Origin: Flavimarina sp. Hel_I_48
GTDB lineage: Bacteria; Bacteroidota; Bacteroidia; Flavobacteriales; Flavobacteriaceae
NCBI RefSeq assembly: GCF_000733945.1
Contig: NZ_JPOL01000002.1
Span: 2,543,001-2,607,000, forward strand
Reading direction: 5' to 3'
Length of the DNA: 64,000 bases
Part shown: piece by piece, positions 8,517 to 17,677 of the stretch
Position numbering within the stretch: the first letter of the stretch is position 1
How the letters are laid out: each line of letters starts with the position of its first letter
The notes under the pieces: model-generated
Told to the model about the DNA's origin: nothing
The model's input: the letters and a program-made list of their open reading frames with translations, nothing else
The model's database searches: none
Position numbers and translations under genes: made by a program

Positions 8517-8894
8517 TCACGTATTGTAAATGGATTTACCAAGAGAACGTTTTACCCTTAGCGCAAGCTCATTAGGACTAAAGGGTTTTGTTATAAAATC
8601 GTCTACACCCATAGAAAATGCATCTGTGATAATATCCTCCTGAGTTGCTGTTGATAAAACAATTATAGGTAAGTCTGGATGGTTTTTTTTTATGTATTCT
8701 ATCAGTTGGTTTCCAGTTATAAAGGGCAACATTAAATCAGTTAGCACAAGGTCAAAAGATTCTGATTCCAGTTTTTTCATAGCCTCCCGGCCATCTTCTG
8801 TAAGATGCACGTCATATCCTTCTTTTTTGAGCTTAAACTCCAGGGATTTTATAACCATAGGGTTGTCTTCTATTACTAATATTCTCTTCTTCAT
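8517..8894 (-). CDS. Single-domain CheY-like response regulator
   Basis: 125 residues making one complete receiver domain: acidic pair E9/D10, phospho-acceptor D53 (LVLTDLMLP), conserved Thr near 82-84 and K103 (ITKPF). There is no DNA-binding output domain, so it must act by binding a partner. It follows the receiver-Hpt gene by 19 bp and precedes the HEAT gene by 43 bp. It is the natural end point of a relay from the hybrid kinase through the Hpt protein, with HEAT or GT2 as likely target. Confidence 0.93.
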   Translation of the reverse strand: MKKRILVIEDNPMVIKSLEFKLKKEGYDVHLTEDGREAMKKLESESFDLVLTDLMLPFITGNQLIEYIKKNHPDLPIIVLSTATQEDIITDAFSMGVDDFITKPFSPNELALRVKRSLGKSIYNT

Positions 8895-8913
8895 GATAAG
8901 TTGGTATTTATGG

Positions 8914-9624
8914 TCATTTGAGTAACGGGTTACTCAATTCATTTTTTAATTGAATAAATTCATTGTTTAGAGCATCAACCATTTGACATATTTCTTCGTT
9001 AGGTGTTTGATAAACAAGGTTATGGCAAAGCATACTGCCCACTTTATTGCTTAACATCTCAAAAGATGGTTTTATGTTGTGGGCCACTTTACGTATTTCT
9101 TCAAAATCCTGATTTAAAAGTAATCCTTCCATTTCCTGTATTTTGACGGAAACTGATTGTTCGAATATTGTTAGGGATTCTAATATTAATTCTTCATCAC
9201 CATCATAAGTGTCTCTTAGGTACTGCAGGGAATACATAGGGGTTTCTGCCTTGTTTTCTGCTATCGCGATCGGTTTATTTAAAAATTCCTTTACGCTTTT
9301 AATAGTATGTTCAGTAAGGGAATTGGAAATAAATACAGCTGGATTTTTATTGCTTTCGCTATTTTTTTCCTCTGAAACAATTACTACCGGTAATTCCATT
9401 TTAAGTTCTTCCAGCACATAGTCAATAACTTTATACGCATTTAGAGGGGCAGCTTTTTCCTCTATGACAATGCCTGCTACGGCTTCGTTTTTTTTTATCC
9501 AGAGAATTGCGCTCATACTGTTGTTAAAATCAAATACTTTAAAATCTTCTTTTTCCAGTAATTCCCTTATCAATTGCCTTGAATTGTCGTTTGCATTAAT
9601 GACCAAGATTATTCTACTACTCAT
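8914..9624 (-). CDS. Degenerate receiver plus Hpt phosphotransfer protein
   Basis: 236 residues. The first ~115 fold like a receiver (RIILVINANDNSRQLIRELL) but the usual acidic pair is N/D-like and the phospho-Asp position reads GIVIEEKAAP, so phosphorylation is unlikely. The last ~100 residues look like an Hpt helical bundle with the phosphorylatable His in KVAHNIKPS (about H181). It lies 39 bp downstream of the hybrid kinase. The predicted job is to carry phosphate from the kinase's receivers to the CheY-like protein encoded next, with the dead receiver serving for docking. Confidence 0.75.
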   Translation of the reverse strand: MSSRIILVINANDNSRQLIRELLEKEDFKVFDFNNSMSAILWIKKNEAVAGIVIEEKAAPLNAYKVIDYVLEELKMELPVVIVSEEKNSESNKNPAVFISNSLTEHTIKSVKEFLNKPIAIAENKAETPMYSLQYLRDTYDGDEELILESLTIFEQSVSVKIQEMEGLLLNQDFEEIRKVAHNIKPSFEMLSNKVGSMLCHNLVYQTPNEEICQMVDALNNEFIQLKNELSNPLLK

Positions 9625-9663
9625 GATTTTCCCAATTTTACATTAACATATTTATTTACGGTA

Positions 9664-12600
9664 TTAACTAGCCGAAATTTTCTCTCCCCTGTCAAAGATC
9701 AACTCCTTGATTATCACTTTGTTTAAGGTTTGCATGATTACAGGTTTTGTCACATAGTCATTCATCCCGTAACTTAAGCATCGTTCCCGTTCACCCTTGA
9801 TCGTACGAGCGGTCAGTGCGACGATAGGTGTACTTGATAAGTTGTTATCCTCTTCTAGAGCCCTGATCTGCTCTGAGGCTTCAAAACCACTGAGTATGGG
9901 CATTTGAATATCCATAAAAATCAAATCAATTTTTTGTTCTTTGAAAGCCAACACCGCTTCCTCACCATTATCAACCTCAATAAGCTGTACTTTTGGCATT
10001 AGTTTTTTAAGAATGGTACGTGTAAGATGTTTGTTTACGGGATTATCTTCGGCCACAAGTATGCTAAATTCATAGGTTGCAAGATCTACTTTGCCAATTT
10101 CACTAGTAATCTGAGGGCTGGTGGCGGTAGAAAGTTCAGGATAATTTATCTGATTTATCAGACTAAAAAGCTCATCCATGTGTATAGGTTTCGTTTTATT
10201 GAACTGAACCTTATATTCTTTACATTTTTTAGCGGTTATTTCATCATCTACAGAGCTGTGCAACAATATAATAGGAAGTTCTGCCATGTCTATCTTAAGT
10301 GCATTTCTTATATGCTCAATAAGCTCCAGACCATCCATATAAGGCATATGATAATCTATGATGGCCAGACTAAAAGACTGGTCTTTTTCAAGAATATCTA
10401 TAGCTTCTATAGCATTTGGGGCAAGGACGGTATTAATATTTTGAGAGGTCAACATCTCATGTAAAATCTTGCGATTATTGTCATTATCATCAACAATAAG
10501 AACCTTATTGATATTGTGCATGGGTAGAACAGGCTTATCTATGACGGTATAGCTCTTTAATCCCACATCAAAATAGAATTTGCTTCCTATTCCCTGGGTG
10601 CTCTCTACTTTTAGGTTGCTACCCATAAGTTCAAGCAAACGGTTGCTTATGGTAAGACCTAATCCTGTACCGCCAAATTTTCTTGTTGTTGAGGCATCTT
10701 CCTGATCAAAAGCGAAGAATATTTTATCAAGGTTGTGCGGGGCAATACCTATACCTGTATCACGTACTGAAAAGGTAAAAATTTTAGTATCGCTTCCCCC
10801 TGTTCTATTTTTTGTGTCGATCTTAAGTTCAATTTCCCCTTGCTTTGTAAACTTGATCGCATTGCCTATAAGGTTCGTCAAAATCTGTTTTATACGAACG
10901 GAATCAATCCAGACAAAGCGCGTTACGGCAGGTGATATGTTGAGCAATATTTCAAGATTATTTTTATGTGCTTGATGCTTAAACATATCTATGATCTGCT
11001 CGCAAAGTGTAATGATATCCACTTTTTCTTCACTCAACTCGAGTTTACCCGCTTCTATTTTAGAAAAATCCAGGATATCGTTTATAAGGTCTAAAAGCGA
11101 ATTGGCCGAATTGAACACCGTTTGCATATAATTGCTTTGGCTTTCATTAAGTTCGGTTTTCATCAAAAGGTCTGTAAAACCTATCACTCCATTGAGCGGT
11201 GTACGAATTTCATGACTCATATTTGCCAGGAATTCAGATTTTGACTTGCTGGCCATCTCTGCTCTCTCTTTGGCGATAACGAGTGATTCTTCCATTTCTT
11301 TGAGCTCAGAAATGTCTGTGGAAACCCCCAGATAACCGGTAATTTGATTGTCCTGATTGCGAATAGTGGTGACCACCAGCTGTACGGGAAGTTGGGTACC
11401 ATCCTTTTTTCTATAGGTCCATTCTTGATATTTGGATTTTTCTAGATGCGCATCGTATGTGAAGACATCATTTGTATTTAGGGCGATACCTTTTTCCTCA
11501 GATAACTGTTGTCTTCTTGTTTCTACCTCTTCAGGTATATGAAACAAACTGGGGCTTTTTTTGTTTATGACCTCTTCAGCCTTATAACCTAGAATTCGTT
11601 CTGCACCTTTATTGAATTTTTTAATCACATGATTGAGGTCTGTCTCTACGATAACAATCTGGGTCGTCGCATCAAGAAGCGATTGTAAATCTTTAAGGGT
11701 ACTTTTGAGATCATTCTGGGCCTTTACATGCTGTGTCATGTCCACGACCTGAAAAATCAATGACTTTACACCACCCAGCTCGTCGTAGATGGCCGAGACA
11801 TAAAGGTGGCAGTTAACAATCCTCCCCTGCTTATGAATGTAGCGCTTTTCAACTGTATAATAGTCTATCTCATTGCTGAATATACTTTGTATATAATGCG
11901 CATCGTTATTATGATCATCGGGATGGGTAATATCCCAAAAATGAATCTGAAGTAATTCATTTTTTTCGTACCCCACCATGTGTGCAAGGTTTTTATTGAC
12001 CATTATCCAATCTCCTTTTGTGGATACGACCCCCATACCGTTCGGGGAATTTTCAAACGCCTTGACAAATTTATTTGCATTCTCAGTAGCCTGACGTTGT
12101 AGTTCTTTTTTATAGGTTATGTCCTGCACCTGTGCTACCACGAGTTTTCCCGTATGCTCGTTTGCGGGCATTAATGAAGAAATCATACTGCACCAGATAG
12201 TTTTTCCCGATCTGTGCTTGCATTGAATCTCTAATTTTTTAGTAGTGTTTTCTGAAGTGGTCAGCTCCTTTTTATAGTCCTGAAAGGCATCTAAGAACTC
12301 AGGATTTACCAATTCTTTGAATGTCAGCTTTGAAATTTGCTCTTCAGTAAACTTTTCCATCCCAAAAATGCGCTTGCTCGCTGGGTTTATCGCTACGATG
12401 GTATCAGATGGATCAAAAAGAAGGATTCCCAGCGGGGAATTATCGTAGATACTTTCAAACCTGTTTTTTGCCGCTTTAAGCTCAATTTGTTGCTTTTTTT
12501 GCTCATTTATATCTTGAAAAGCCCCAAAAACCCGTATACACTTGCCATTTACAAATTCAGGTTTTCCAAAAGAACGTACCCAGATTTCATTGCCCTTCGC

Positions 12601-13299
12601 CGTGACAAGTTTAAACTCATCATCAAATGGCTTCCCAAGTTCAATAGCTTCATTAAAGAGTTTCATAATAAGATCCCTACTCCAGCCTTCTTTATAAAAA
12701 GAAATCCCGACATTCAAATCTGGAACAAAGTCAGGATCAACTTCATGAATATCGTAGGTGACGCTTGTCCAACTTATCGTCTGGGAAATAAGATCTACAT
12801 CCCAGCCGCCTATTCTAGCTATGTGGTTGGTCTCTTTATAAATTGACTCAAATTTCTCTAAATGCAGTATTTGTTTTTCTAAATCTTCAATCTTATGGGG
12901 TACTGCTTCTTTTACTAATTTAAATTTAAATACTAAGCCTTTAGAGGCTAGTGCCAATATTTCAACGTTATATCCGGAAGGATCAGAGAATCTATTTTTA
13001 AATTCTAAGGTATCCTTATAAATTTCAGAAGGGTTTGCTTTAGCGCTAGCTATAAGCTCTTTTATTTGTTTTTTACAAGCAGAACCAGTAATCTTCGTAT
13101 AGATTTGGAAATGATCGCTTGCTTGTTCGGTATCAAATTTTAAGCTGTTTAAGAAAGAATCATTCATCCAGAATTTTTGTGTATCATCCCAGTTGACATA
13201 CCAGAAACCATCCAGGACATCACAGGTAAACCAGTCAAAAACGGAATCCGACTCTCGGATAAGTTGACGAAATTCTTCTTGAAGATTAGAGTAGGGCAT
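9664..13299 (-). CDS. Hybrid sensor histidine kinase, multiple PAS domains, HisKA-HATPase-REC-REC
   Basis: 1211 residues with no signal peptide or membrane segment, so a cytosolic sensor. About five PAS/PAC units fill residues 1-670. HisKA follows with the phospho-acceptor His near 695 (FLANMSHEIRTPLNG), then HATPase_c (NLIGNAIKF near 835, DTGIGI near 875, GGTGLGL near 900), a first receiver (Asp near 981, LAIIDYHMPYMDG) and a second (Asp near 1129, LIFMDIQMPILSG, KPV near 1183). It heads the leftward operon and should feed the Hpt and CheY-like proteins after it. The signal is unknown; PAS domains often sense redox state, light or small ligands. Confidence 0.93.
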   Translation of the reverse strand: MPYSNLQEEFRQLIRESDSVFDWFTCDVLDGFWYVNWDDTQKFWMNDSFLNSLKFDTEQASDHFQIYTKITGSACKKQIKELIASAKANPSEIYKDTLEFKNRFSDPSGYNVEILALASKGLVFKFKLVKEAVPHKIEDLEKQILHLEKFESIYKETNHIARIGGWDVDLISQTISWTSVTYDIHEVDPDFVPDLNVGISFYKEGWSRDLIMKLFNEAIELGKPFDDEFKLVTAKGNEIWVRSFGKPEFVNGKCIRVFGAFQDINEQKKQQIELKAAKNRFESIYDNSPLGILLFDPSDTIVAINPASKRIFGMEKFTEEQISKLTFKELVNPEFLDAFQDYKKELTTSENTTKKLEIQCKHRSGKTIWCSMISSLMPANEHTGKLVVAQVQDITYKKELQRQATENANKFVKAFENSPNGMGVVSTKGDWIMVNKNLAHMVGYEKNELLQIHFWDITHPDDHNNDAHYIQSIFSNEIDYYTVEKRYIHKQGRIVNCHLYVSAIYDELGGVKSLIFQVVDMTQHVKAQNDLKSTLKDLQSLLDATTQIVIVETDLNHVIKKFNKGAERILGYKAEEVINKKSPSLFHIPEEVETRRQQLSEEKGIALNTNDVFTYDAHLEKSKYQEWTYRKKDGTQLPVQLVVTTIRNQDNQITGYLGVSTDISELKEMEESLVIAKERAEMASKSKSEFLANMSHEIRTPLNGVIGFTDLLMKTELNESQSNYMQTVFNSANSLLDLINDILDFSKIEAGKLELSEEKVDIITLCEQIIDMFKHQAHKNNLEILLNISPAVTRFVWIDSVRIKQILTNLIGNAIKFTKQGEIELKIDTKNRTGGSDTKIFTFSVRDTGIGIAPHNLDKIFFAFDQEDASTTRKFGGTGLGLTISNRLLELMGSNLKVESTQGIGSKFYFDVGLKSYTVIDKPVLPMHNINKVLIVDDNDNNRKILHEMLTSQNINTVLAPNAIEAIDILEKDQSFSLAIIDYHMPYMDGLELIEHIRNALKIDMAELPIILLHSSVDDEITAKKCKEYKVQFNKTKPIHMDELFSLINQINYPELSTATSPQITSEIGKVDLATYEFSILVAEDNPVNKHLTRTILKKLMPKVQLIEVDNGEEAVLAFKEQKIDLIFMDIQMPILSGFEASEQIRALEEDNNLSSTPIVALTARTIKGERERCLSYGMNDYVTKPVIMQTLNKVIIKELIFDRGEKISAS

Positions 13300-13645
13300 A
13301 GCTGCTAATATCGTTTAGAAGATAAAAATAGGTATTTCAGCTGACATAAAAGCACTTCAACGCATTTAATAATAAACTTATGTTAAATATTAAGAAATAG
13401 GTATTTTGTTTTATGTTACCAGAAGTAAGAGAATGTAATCTGACCATTTAGTATAGAATCGCTTCAGATGTTTAAATAAAGGATAAAAGACTGGATTTTT
13501 ATCAAAAAAGAATTCCTGAAGGGGTCTCACGTATTTATCTAAAGGCTTTTTGAGACCATTGTTCCATATAGAACTGGCAATCAAATTAAAGCTACATCAT
13601 GGCCGTTCAATCAAAACCCTGGTTATCTTTACCAAAAATTATCAT
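13300..13645. other. Divergent intergenic region, kinase operon / helicase
   Basis: This must hold the promoters of two divergent units. I see no clean TAnnTTTG box. A 7-bp inverted repeat (GGTCTCA 13523-13529, TGAGACC 13551-13557) could form a hairpin about 90 bp before the helicase start, in its possible 5' leader. It has no T run and so is not a terminator. Confidence 0.45.
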
Positions 13646-14983
13646 ATGCCCGTAAGTTTCTCAGATTTAGGTGTCAATACCGCGCTACAACAGAGTTTAG
13701 CAGCTTTAAACATTATCCAGCCCACCGCAATACAGCAAAAAGCCATTCCGCTTATCTTAAACGAAAGTAAAGATCTTGTTGCACTGGCCCAGACAGGAAG
13801 TGGAAAGACACTTGCCTTTGGACTGCCCGTATTGCAACATATCGATCCTAAAAATGAGGCCGTACAGGCGGTGATCCTCGCGCCCACACGCGAACTGGGC
13901 CAACAAATCCACACCAATTTACTTTCTTTTGCCGCACATAGCCCAGAAATTAGCATTGCCTCCATTTGCGGTGGCATACCCATTAAACCACAGATTGAAC
14001 GCTTAAAAACGACTACCCACCTTATTGTGGCCACGCCGGGAAGACTGGTAGATTTGATCAATCGAAAAGCCATTGATCTCAGTAAGGTTGTTACTTTGGT
14101 CTTAGATGAGGCCGATGAAATGGTAACTGCCCTAAAAACGGATCTGGATAGCATTCTTGCTGAAATTCCCAAAAACAGGAGGACACTTCTCTTTACCGCT
14201 ACAATGCCTGGAACTATCAAACAACTGGTGCAAAACTATATGAGCAAACATATAGTGCACGTAGAAGCAGAAATGGAAACCGTGGGCCACCAGGGGATTG
14301 ACCATCAATTCGTAGTGGTAGAACCTATTGAAAAACTAGAGGTACTGCTTTATTTCCTGTCTTCTAAAGAAGGGGAGCGGGGCATTATATTTTGCAAGAC
14401 CAAAGCGGCCGTTAATAAACTGGCCAAAAATCTTGCTATTAATAAATTTTCTTCGGGAGCGCTGCATGGCAGTTTGTCGCAGCCTATACGCGATCGTATC
14501 ATGGGCCAGTTTCGGGAAGGGCATATTGATATTTTAGTGGCGACAGATCTTGCCGCACGCGGGCTTGATGTCAAAGAAATCAGTTATGTTGTCAATTATC
14601 ACCTGCCAGACACCTATGAAACCTATGTGCACCGTAGTGGCCGTACGGCAAGGGCAGGGGCAAAGGGGCTTGCGGTTACCGTCTTGCAACAGGAAGAGGT
14701 TTTTGAAATCCCGGAATTTGAGGAAGAACTGGGCATTAGTTTTAGCGAGATGAGAAAACCCGATGCGCAAAGTACCGAAGAAAACAATACGTTGCTATGG
14801 GCCAGGAAAATCTTTAAAACGAAACCGAACCGGACCATTCCGGCTGAATTCAAGGAGAAAATCAATACGGTTTTCCATCACTTAACGAAGGAAGAGCTGA
14901 TTGATAAAATACTGGCGCATCACTTGGCACAGACCGCAATTGCACCTAAAGAGGAGGCAAAACCCACAAAGAAGAAACGTTAG
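13646..14983 (+). CDS. DEAD-box ATP-dependent RNA helicase
   Basis: 445 residues from the ATG at 13646, chosen because the family's Q-motif region (SFSDLG) begins right after it; the frame is open further upstream (to 13550) but that part does not look like the family. Motifs in order: Q motif (PTAIQQKAIP), AQTGSGKT (48-55), PTREL (80-84), TPGR, DEAD (154-157), TAT in place of the commoner SAT, and HRSGRTARAG. A short basic tail (KPTKKKR) ends the protein. It unwinds short RNA duplexes in ribosome assembly or RNA decay. A second, diverged helicase follows 58 bp downstream, likely in the same unit or with its own promoter. Confidence 0.92.
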   Translation: MPVSFSDLGVNTALQQSLAALNIIQPTAIQQKAIPLILNESKDLVALAQTGSGKTLAFGLPVLQHIDPKNEAVQAVILAPTRELGQQIHTNLLSFAAHSPEISIASICGGIPIKPQIERLKTTTHLIVATPGRLVDLINRKAIDLSKVVTLVLDEADEMVTALKTDLDSILAEIPKNRRTLLFTATMPGTIKQLVQNYMSKHIVHVEAEMETVGHQGIDHQFVVVEPIEKLEVLLYFLSSKEGERGIIFCKTKAAVNKLAKNLAINKFSSGALHGSLSQPIRDRIMGQFREGHIDILVATDLAARGLDVKEISYVVNYHLPDTYETYVHRSGRTARAGAKGLAVTVLQQEEVFEIPEFEEELGISFSEMRKPDAQSTEENNTLLWARKIFKTKPNRTIPAEFKEKINTVFHHLTKEELIDKILAHHLAQTAIAPKEEAKPTKKKR

Positions 14984-15009
14984 GATTTAACCATTCAGGT
15001 TAACTTTTA

Positions 15010-15018
15010 TACTTTTTG
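15010..15018 (+). promoter_or_regulatory. Weak -7-like box before the second helicase
   Basis: TACTTTTTG resembles the Bacteroidetes TAnnTTTG -7 element with one extra T, 24 bp before the start codon. No clear -33 box is seen. Confidence 0.25.
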
Positions 15019-15041
15019 AACAATTACATACATACCAATTA

Positions 15042-16355
15042 ATGGCAAACGACATAAAAAACCAAAAGGACATCCTGGAAAAACTGGGTATTGAGGCCTT
15101 AAACCCAATGCAGCAAGAAGCCCTTGCCGTAATTGAAAAAACGGCAAATACCATTCTTTTATCTCCTACGGGAACAGGAAAAACACTTGCTTTTCTACTG
15201 CCCTTAATTGAAAATCTGGATATTGATAACCCGGAAGTGCAAGCCCTGATCGTGGTTCCCACCCGGGAGCTGGCCATTCAGATAGAACAGGTGGTGCGCG
15301 ATATGGGTTCGGGATTTAAAGTGAATGCAGTATATGGCGGCAGGTCAAAAAGTAAGGATAAAATCGAACTCAAACACACGCCGGCTATATTAATAGGTAC
15401 CCCGGGGCGTATCCTGGATCACTTTGACGATGACCGGTTTTCTAAAGCGAGCATCAACGATCTCGTGCTTGATGAGTTTGACAAGTCCCTGGAGATAGGT
15501 TTTGAAAGCGAAATGCGCGAAATCCTAAACGACCTTCCCGCGGTGCGCAGGCGCATATTGACATCAGCGACGCAGGGTGTGGAAATCCCCGGGTTTGTAA
15601 ACCTGAATAAACCGACGATTATTGAATATTTATCGGATAAAAAAGACCCTAAATTGGCCATTAATACGGTTATTTCACCAGATAAAGACAAGCTGGAAAC
15701 TTTATTTGAACTGGTACAATTTCTTGGAAACCAACCGGGGATCATATTTTGCAATTTCAGGGAAAGTATAGAGCGCGTAAGCGATTTCCTGACCGAAAAA
15801 AAGATCAGTCATACGTGTTTTTCGGGGGGTATGGAGCAAAAGGACAGGGAACGCGCACTTATAAAATTTAGAAATGGTACGAGCCAGATTTTGGTAGCCA
15901 CAGACCTTGCTGCGAGGGGGATTGATATTCCAGAACTCAAGTTTATCATTCATTATGAATTACCGCACGCGGCGGCAGAATTTACGCATAGAAACGGCAG
16001 GACCGCGCGGGTAAATGAAAAAGGCACGGCCTACGTACTGCAATGGAAAAACCAGCGATTACCAGATTTTATTGAAAAAACGGAGCCCATAACTATTCCG
16101 AAGGCAAAAACAAACGGGAACGAAGTATGGGAAACGCTCTTTATTTCTGGCGGGAGGAAAGATAAAATCTCTAAAGGCGATATCGCCGGCCTTTTTATAA
16201 AAGAAGGAAAAATAGCCCAGGATCAGTTGGGCGTTATAGAACTCAAACAAGACTGCGCATTTGTCGCCGTACCGCAAAAACTGGCAAATCAATTAGTCAA
16301 CAAATTGAATAACAGCAAACTTAAAAAGAAGAAAGTTCGCATTCACATACTTTAA
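15042..16355 (+). CDS. DbpA-like RNA helicase with DEFD motif II
   Basis: 437 residues. Helicase motifs: SPTGTGKT (41-48), PTREL (73-77), GTPGR (119-123), motif II DEFD (144-147) instead of DEAD, SAT, and HRNGRTARV. The last ~75 residues (ETLFISGGRKDKIS... AFVAVPQ...) resemble the DbpA RNA-binding domain, which in E. coli DbpA binds hairpin 92 of 23S rRNA in 50S assembly. The DEFD change keeps the catalytic D-E and final D, so activity is likely kept. It lies right after another DEAD-box gene of the same direction. The helicase call is firm, the DbpA-type role inferred. Confidence 0.9.
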   Translation: MANDIKNQKDILEKLGIEALNPMQQEALAVIEKTANTILLSPTGTGKTLAFLLPLIENLDIDNPEVQALIVVPTRELAIQIEQVVRDMGSGFKVNAVYGGRSKSKDKIELKHTPAILIGTPGRILDHFDDDRFSKASINDLVLDEFDKSLEIGFESEMREILNDLPAVRRRILTSATQGVEIPGFVNLNKPTIIEYLSDKKDPKLAINTVISPDKDKLETLFELVQFLGNQPGIIFCNFRESIERVSDFLTEKKISHTCFSGGMEQKDRERALIKFRNGTSQILVATDLAARGIDIPELKFIIHYELPHAAAEFTHRNGRTARVNEKGTAYVLQWKNQRLPDFIEKTEPITIPKAKTNGNEVWETLFISGGRKDKISKGDIAGLFIKEGKIAQDQLGVIELKQDCAFVAVPQKLANQLVNKLNNSKLKKKKVRIHIL

Positions 16356-16427
16356 TATCGAAATGGGAACAATTTATTAGAATCTTGAAGTGCTAAAAAG
16401 TCCTTTGATGTGTTGAAAATAGATATC

Positions 16428-16513
16428 GCGTTAGGGATTGCAGTAAAAATCCTTTTTGCGAGAAACGATCAAAAAGATTGTAGCGAAAAGCCCGACCCGT
16501 AGGGAAACGCCCA
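16428..16513 (-). repeat. Extragenic repeat family A, copy 1 (inverted)
   Basis: On the minus strand this reads GGGCGTTTCCCTACGGG, then GGGCTTTTCGCTACAATC, then AAAAAGGATTTTTACTGC and CAATCCCTAACGC. The same order of blocks occurs on the plus strand at 46302-46394 and 48202-48294. The rest of the 16356-16772 gap shows nothing recognisable. Confidence 0.8.
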
Positions 16514-16772
16514 AAACATTGAAAAACTGACCTAAATATGGCTAAAAACAGCATTTTTTGAGCACAATATCTTAAAAACAATTCCTATAATGAACACATT
16601 AAAAATCAGGAATATGGGATATAATTTAGAATACATTCTTAAATGGGCGTAGTGAAATATACCGAACAGCATTAAATACAATTAATTTTAATACTGCTTT
16701 GATAGAAAACACCACAGGTTTCACAATTTAAAAGATAACGCTTCAATCTGCACGTTTTCAACTATTAAAACG

Positions 16773-16780
16773 TACTTTTG
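16773..16780 (+). promoter_or_regulatory. Bacteroidetes -7 promoter element
   Basis: TACTTTTG fits TAnnTTTG exactly, 22 bp before the ATG at 16802. The -33 box is not clear. Its position supports the ATG at 16802 over the longer frame at 16778, which would start within the promoter. Confidence 0.5.
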
Positions 16781-16801
16781 CGCCCGCAAAATATACACGC
16801 T

Positions 16802-17251
16802 ATGAAACGCATTACAGAATACAAGAAACTCTTTGGGGTTGAAAAAGATATTGAACTTAAGGAACTTAAAAAAAGTTACAGGAACCTGGTTAAGGAATGG
16901 CATCCAGATAAGTTTCAGGAAGGTGATGAGAGACAGGCAGAAGCTGAGATCAACAGCCGCAAAATCATTGATGGCTACCATTTTCTCGTAAGTATCGCCC
17001 CAGAAACCAGGGCAGCCAATTTGGAAGAATTCAAAGAAACCACAAATGTGGCCGGTATTGAAGATTTTCAGCATAAAGGAATGCTTCTTGAAATTACCTA
17101 TTTAGATGGGAATACGTATGAATTTTTTGGTGTGACCAGAAAAATATATATAAAAATGGTAAACAGTGATAAGTTGAACCGTTTTGCAAAGCGTAATATT
17201 TATCCTAATTACCTGTACCGAAAGTCTAAAAAGACTGCGGAACACGCATAA
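16802..17251 (+). CDS. J-domain and KTSC-domain protein
   Basis: 149 residues. The N-terminal ~65 residues are a J domain with the diagnostic HPDK (34-37) in KEWHPDKFQEG, the loop that stimulates Hsp70 ATPase. The C-terminal part (about 95-145: ITYLDGNTYEFFGV, VNSDKLNRFAK) resembles the small KTSC domain, of unknown role, often found in single-domain phage and bacterial proteins. The start at 16802 is placed by the -7 box and by the J domain beginning at once. It is a stand-alone gene with its own promoter and terminator. It is presumably a DnaK co-chaperone with a special client; the client is unknown. Confidence 0.82.
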   Translation: MKRITEYKKLFGVEKDIELKELKKSYRNLVKEWHPDKFQEGDERQAEAEINSRKIIDGYHFLVSIAPETRAANLEEFKETTNVAGIEDFQHKGMLLEITYLDGNTYEFFGVTRKIYIKMVNSDKLNRFAKRNIYPNYLYRKSKKTAEHA

Positions 17252-17314
17252 TTGTAAATTGATATTCTCTGAAAACACAAAATTCAAGAGGTATTGATTT
17301 TAAGAATCCCCCAT

Positions 17315-17347
17315 AAAAAAACCGACTTTTTTAAGTCGGTTTTTTTA
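17315..17347 (+). terminator. Rho-independent terminator after the J-domain gene
   Basis: ACCGACTT (17321-17328) pairs with AAGTCGGT (17333-17340) across a TTTT loop, flanked by A and T runs that extend the stem. The symmetry would let it work on both strands. Confidence 0.9.
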
Positions 17348-17677
17348 TGTTTTAATAAAATCAGTTGCAATAATGTGAAGATGTCTTGTGACTTCGTAAT
17401 ATCAATTTATAAAATCTAACGCTGGGACTATTTCTGTTTCTGGAAGGGGTTTGTTCGCTATTAAAATGTACCTGGTGAAAAAATGTGAACGGGTTTGTTC
17501 TGTTTTTGAGCACTTTATTTAAAACAATGGCCACTCAAGTTTATACATCACAGGTATTAAGGGAATTTTAAGCAAAAGTGGTCTAAAATTCCTTATATTC
17601 TTCACATAAGGAAGTGGTCAAAAACGCTATAAATCCTTATAAATTGGTAAAAAAACACCCAAAAAAATACAATATAT
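17348..17677. promoter_or_regulatory. Upstream region of aldo/keto reductase with repeat cluster
   Basis: An 8-bp inverted repeat TTCCTTAT (17589-17596) / ATAAGGAA (17606-17613) sits between two near-direct repeats AAGTGGTCTAAAA (17576-17588) and AAGTGGTCAAAAA (17612-17623), about 55-100 bp before the start codon. This may be a regulator site; no regulator gene is adjacent. Nothing else is recognised. Confidence 0.3.

Noticed and set aside
10027..10464. 145-codon plus-strand ORF inside the hybrid kinase gene
   Set aside because: Shadow frame: composition is skewed to F, I, Y and K as expected opposite a receiver domain; no signal or family match.
13523..13557. Riboswitch or terminator before the first helicase
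   Set aside because: Only a 7-bp inverted repeat is seen with no T run and no known aptamer core.
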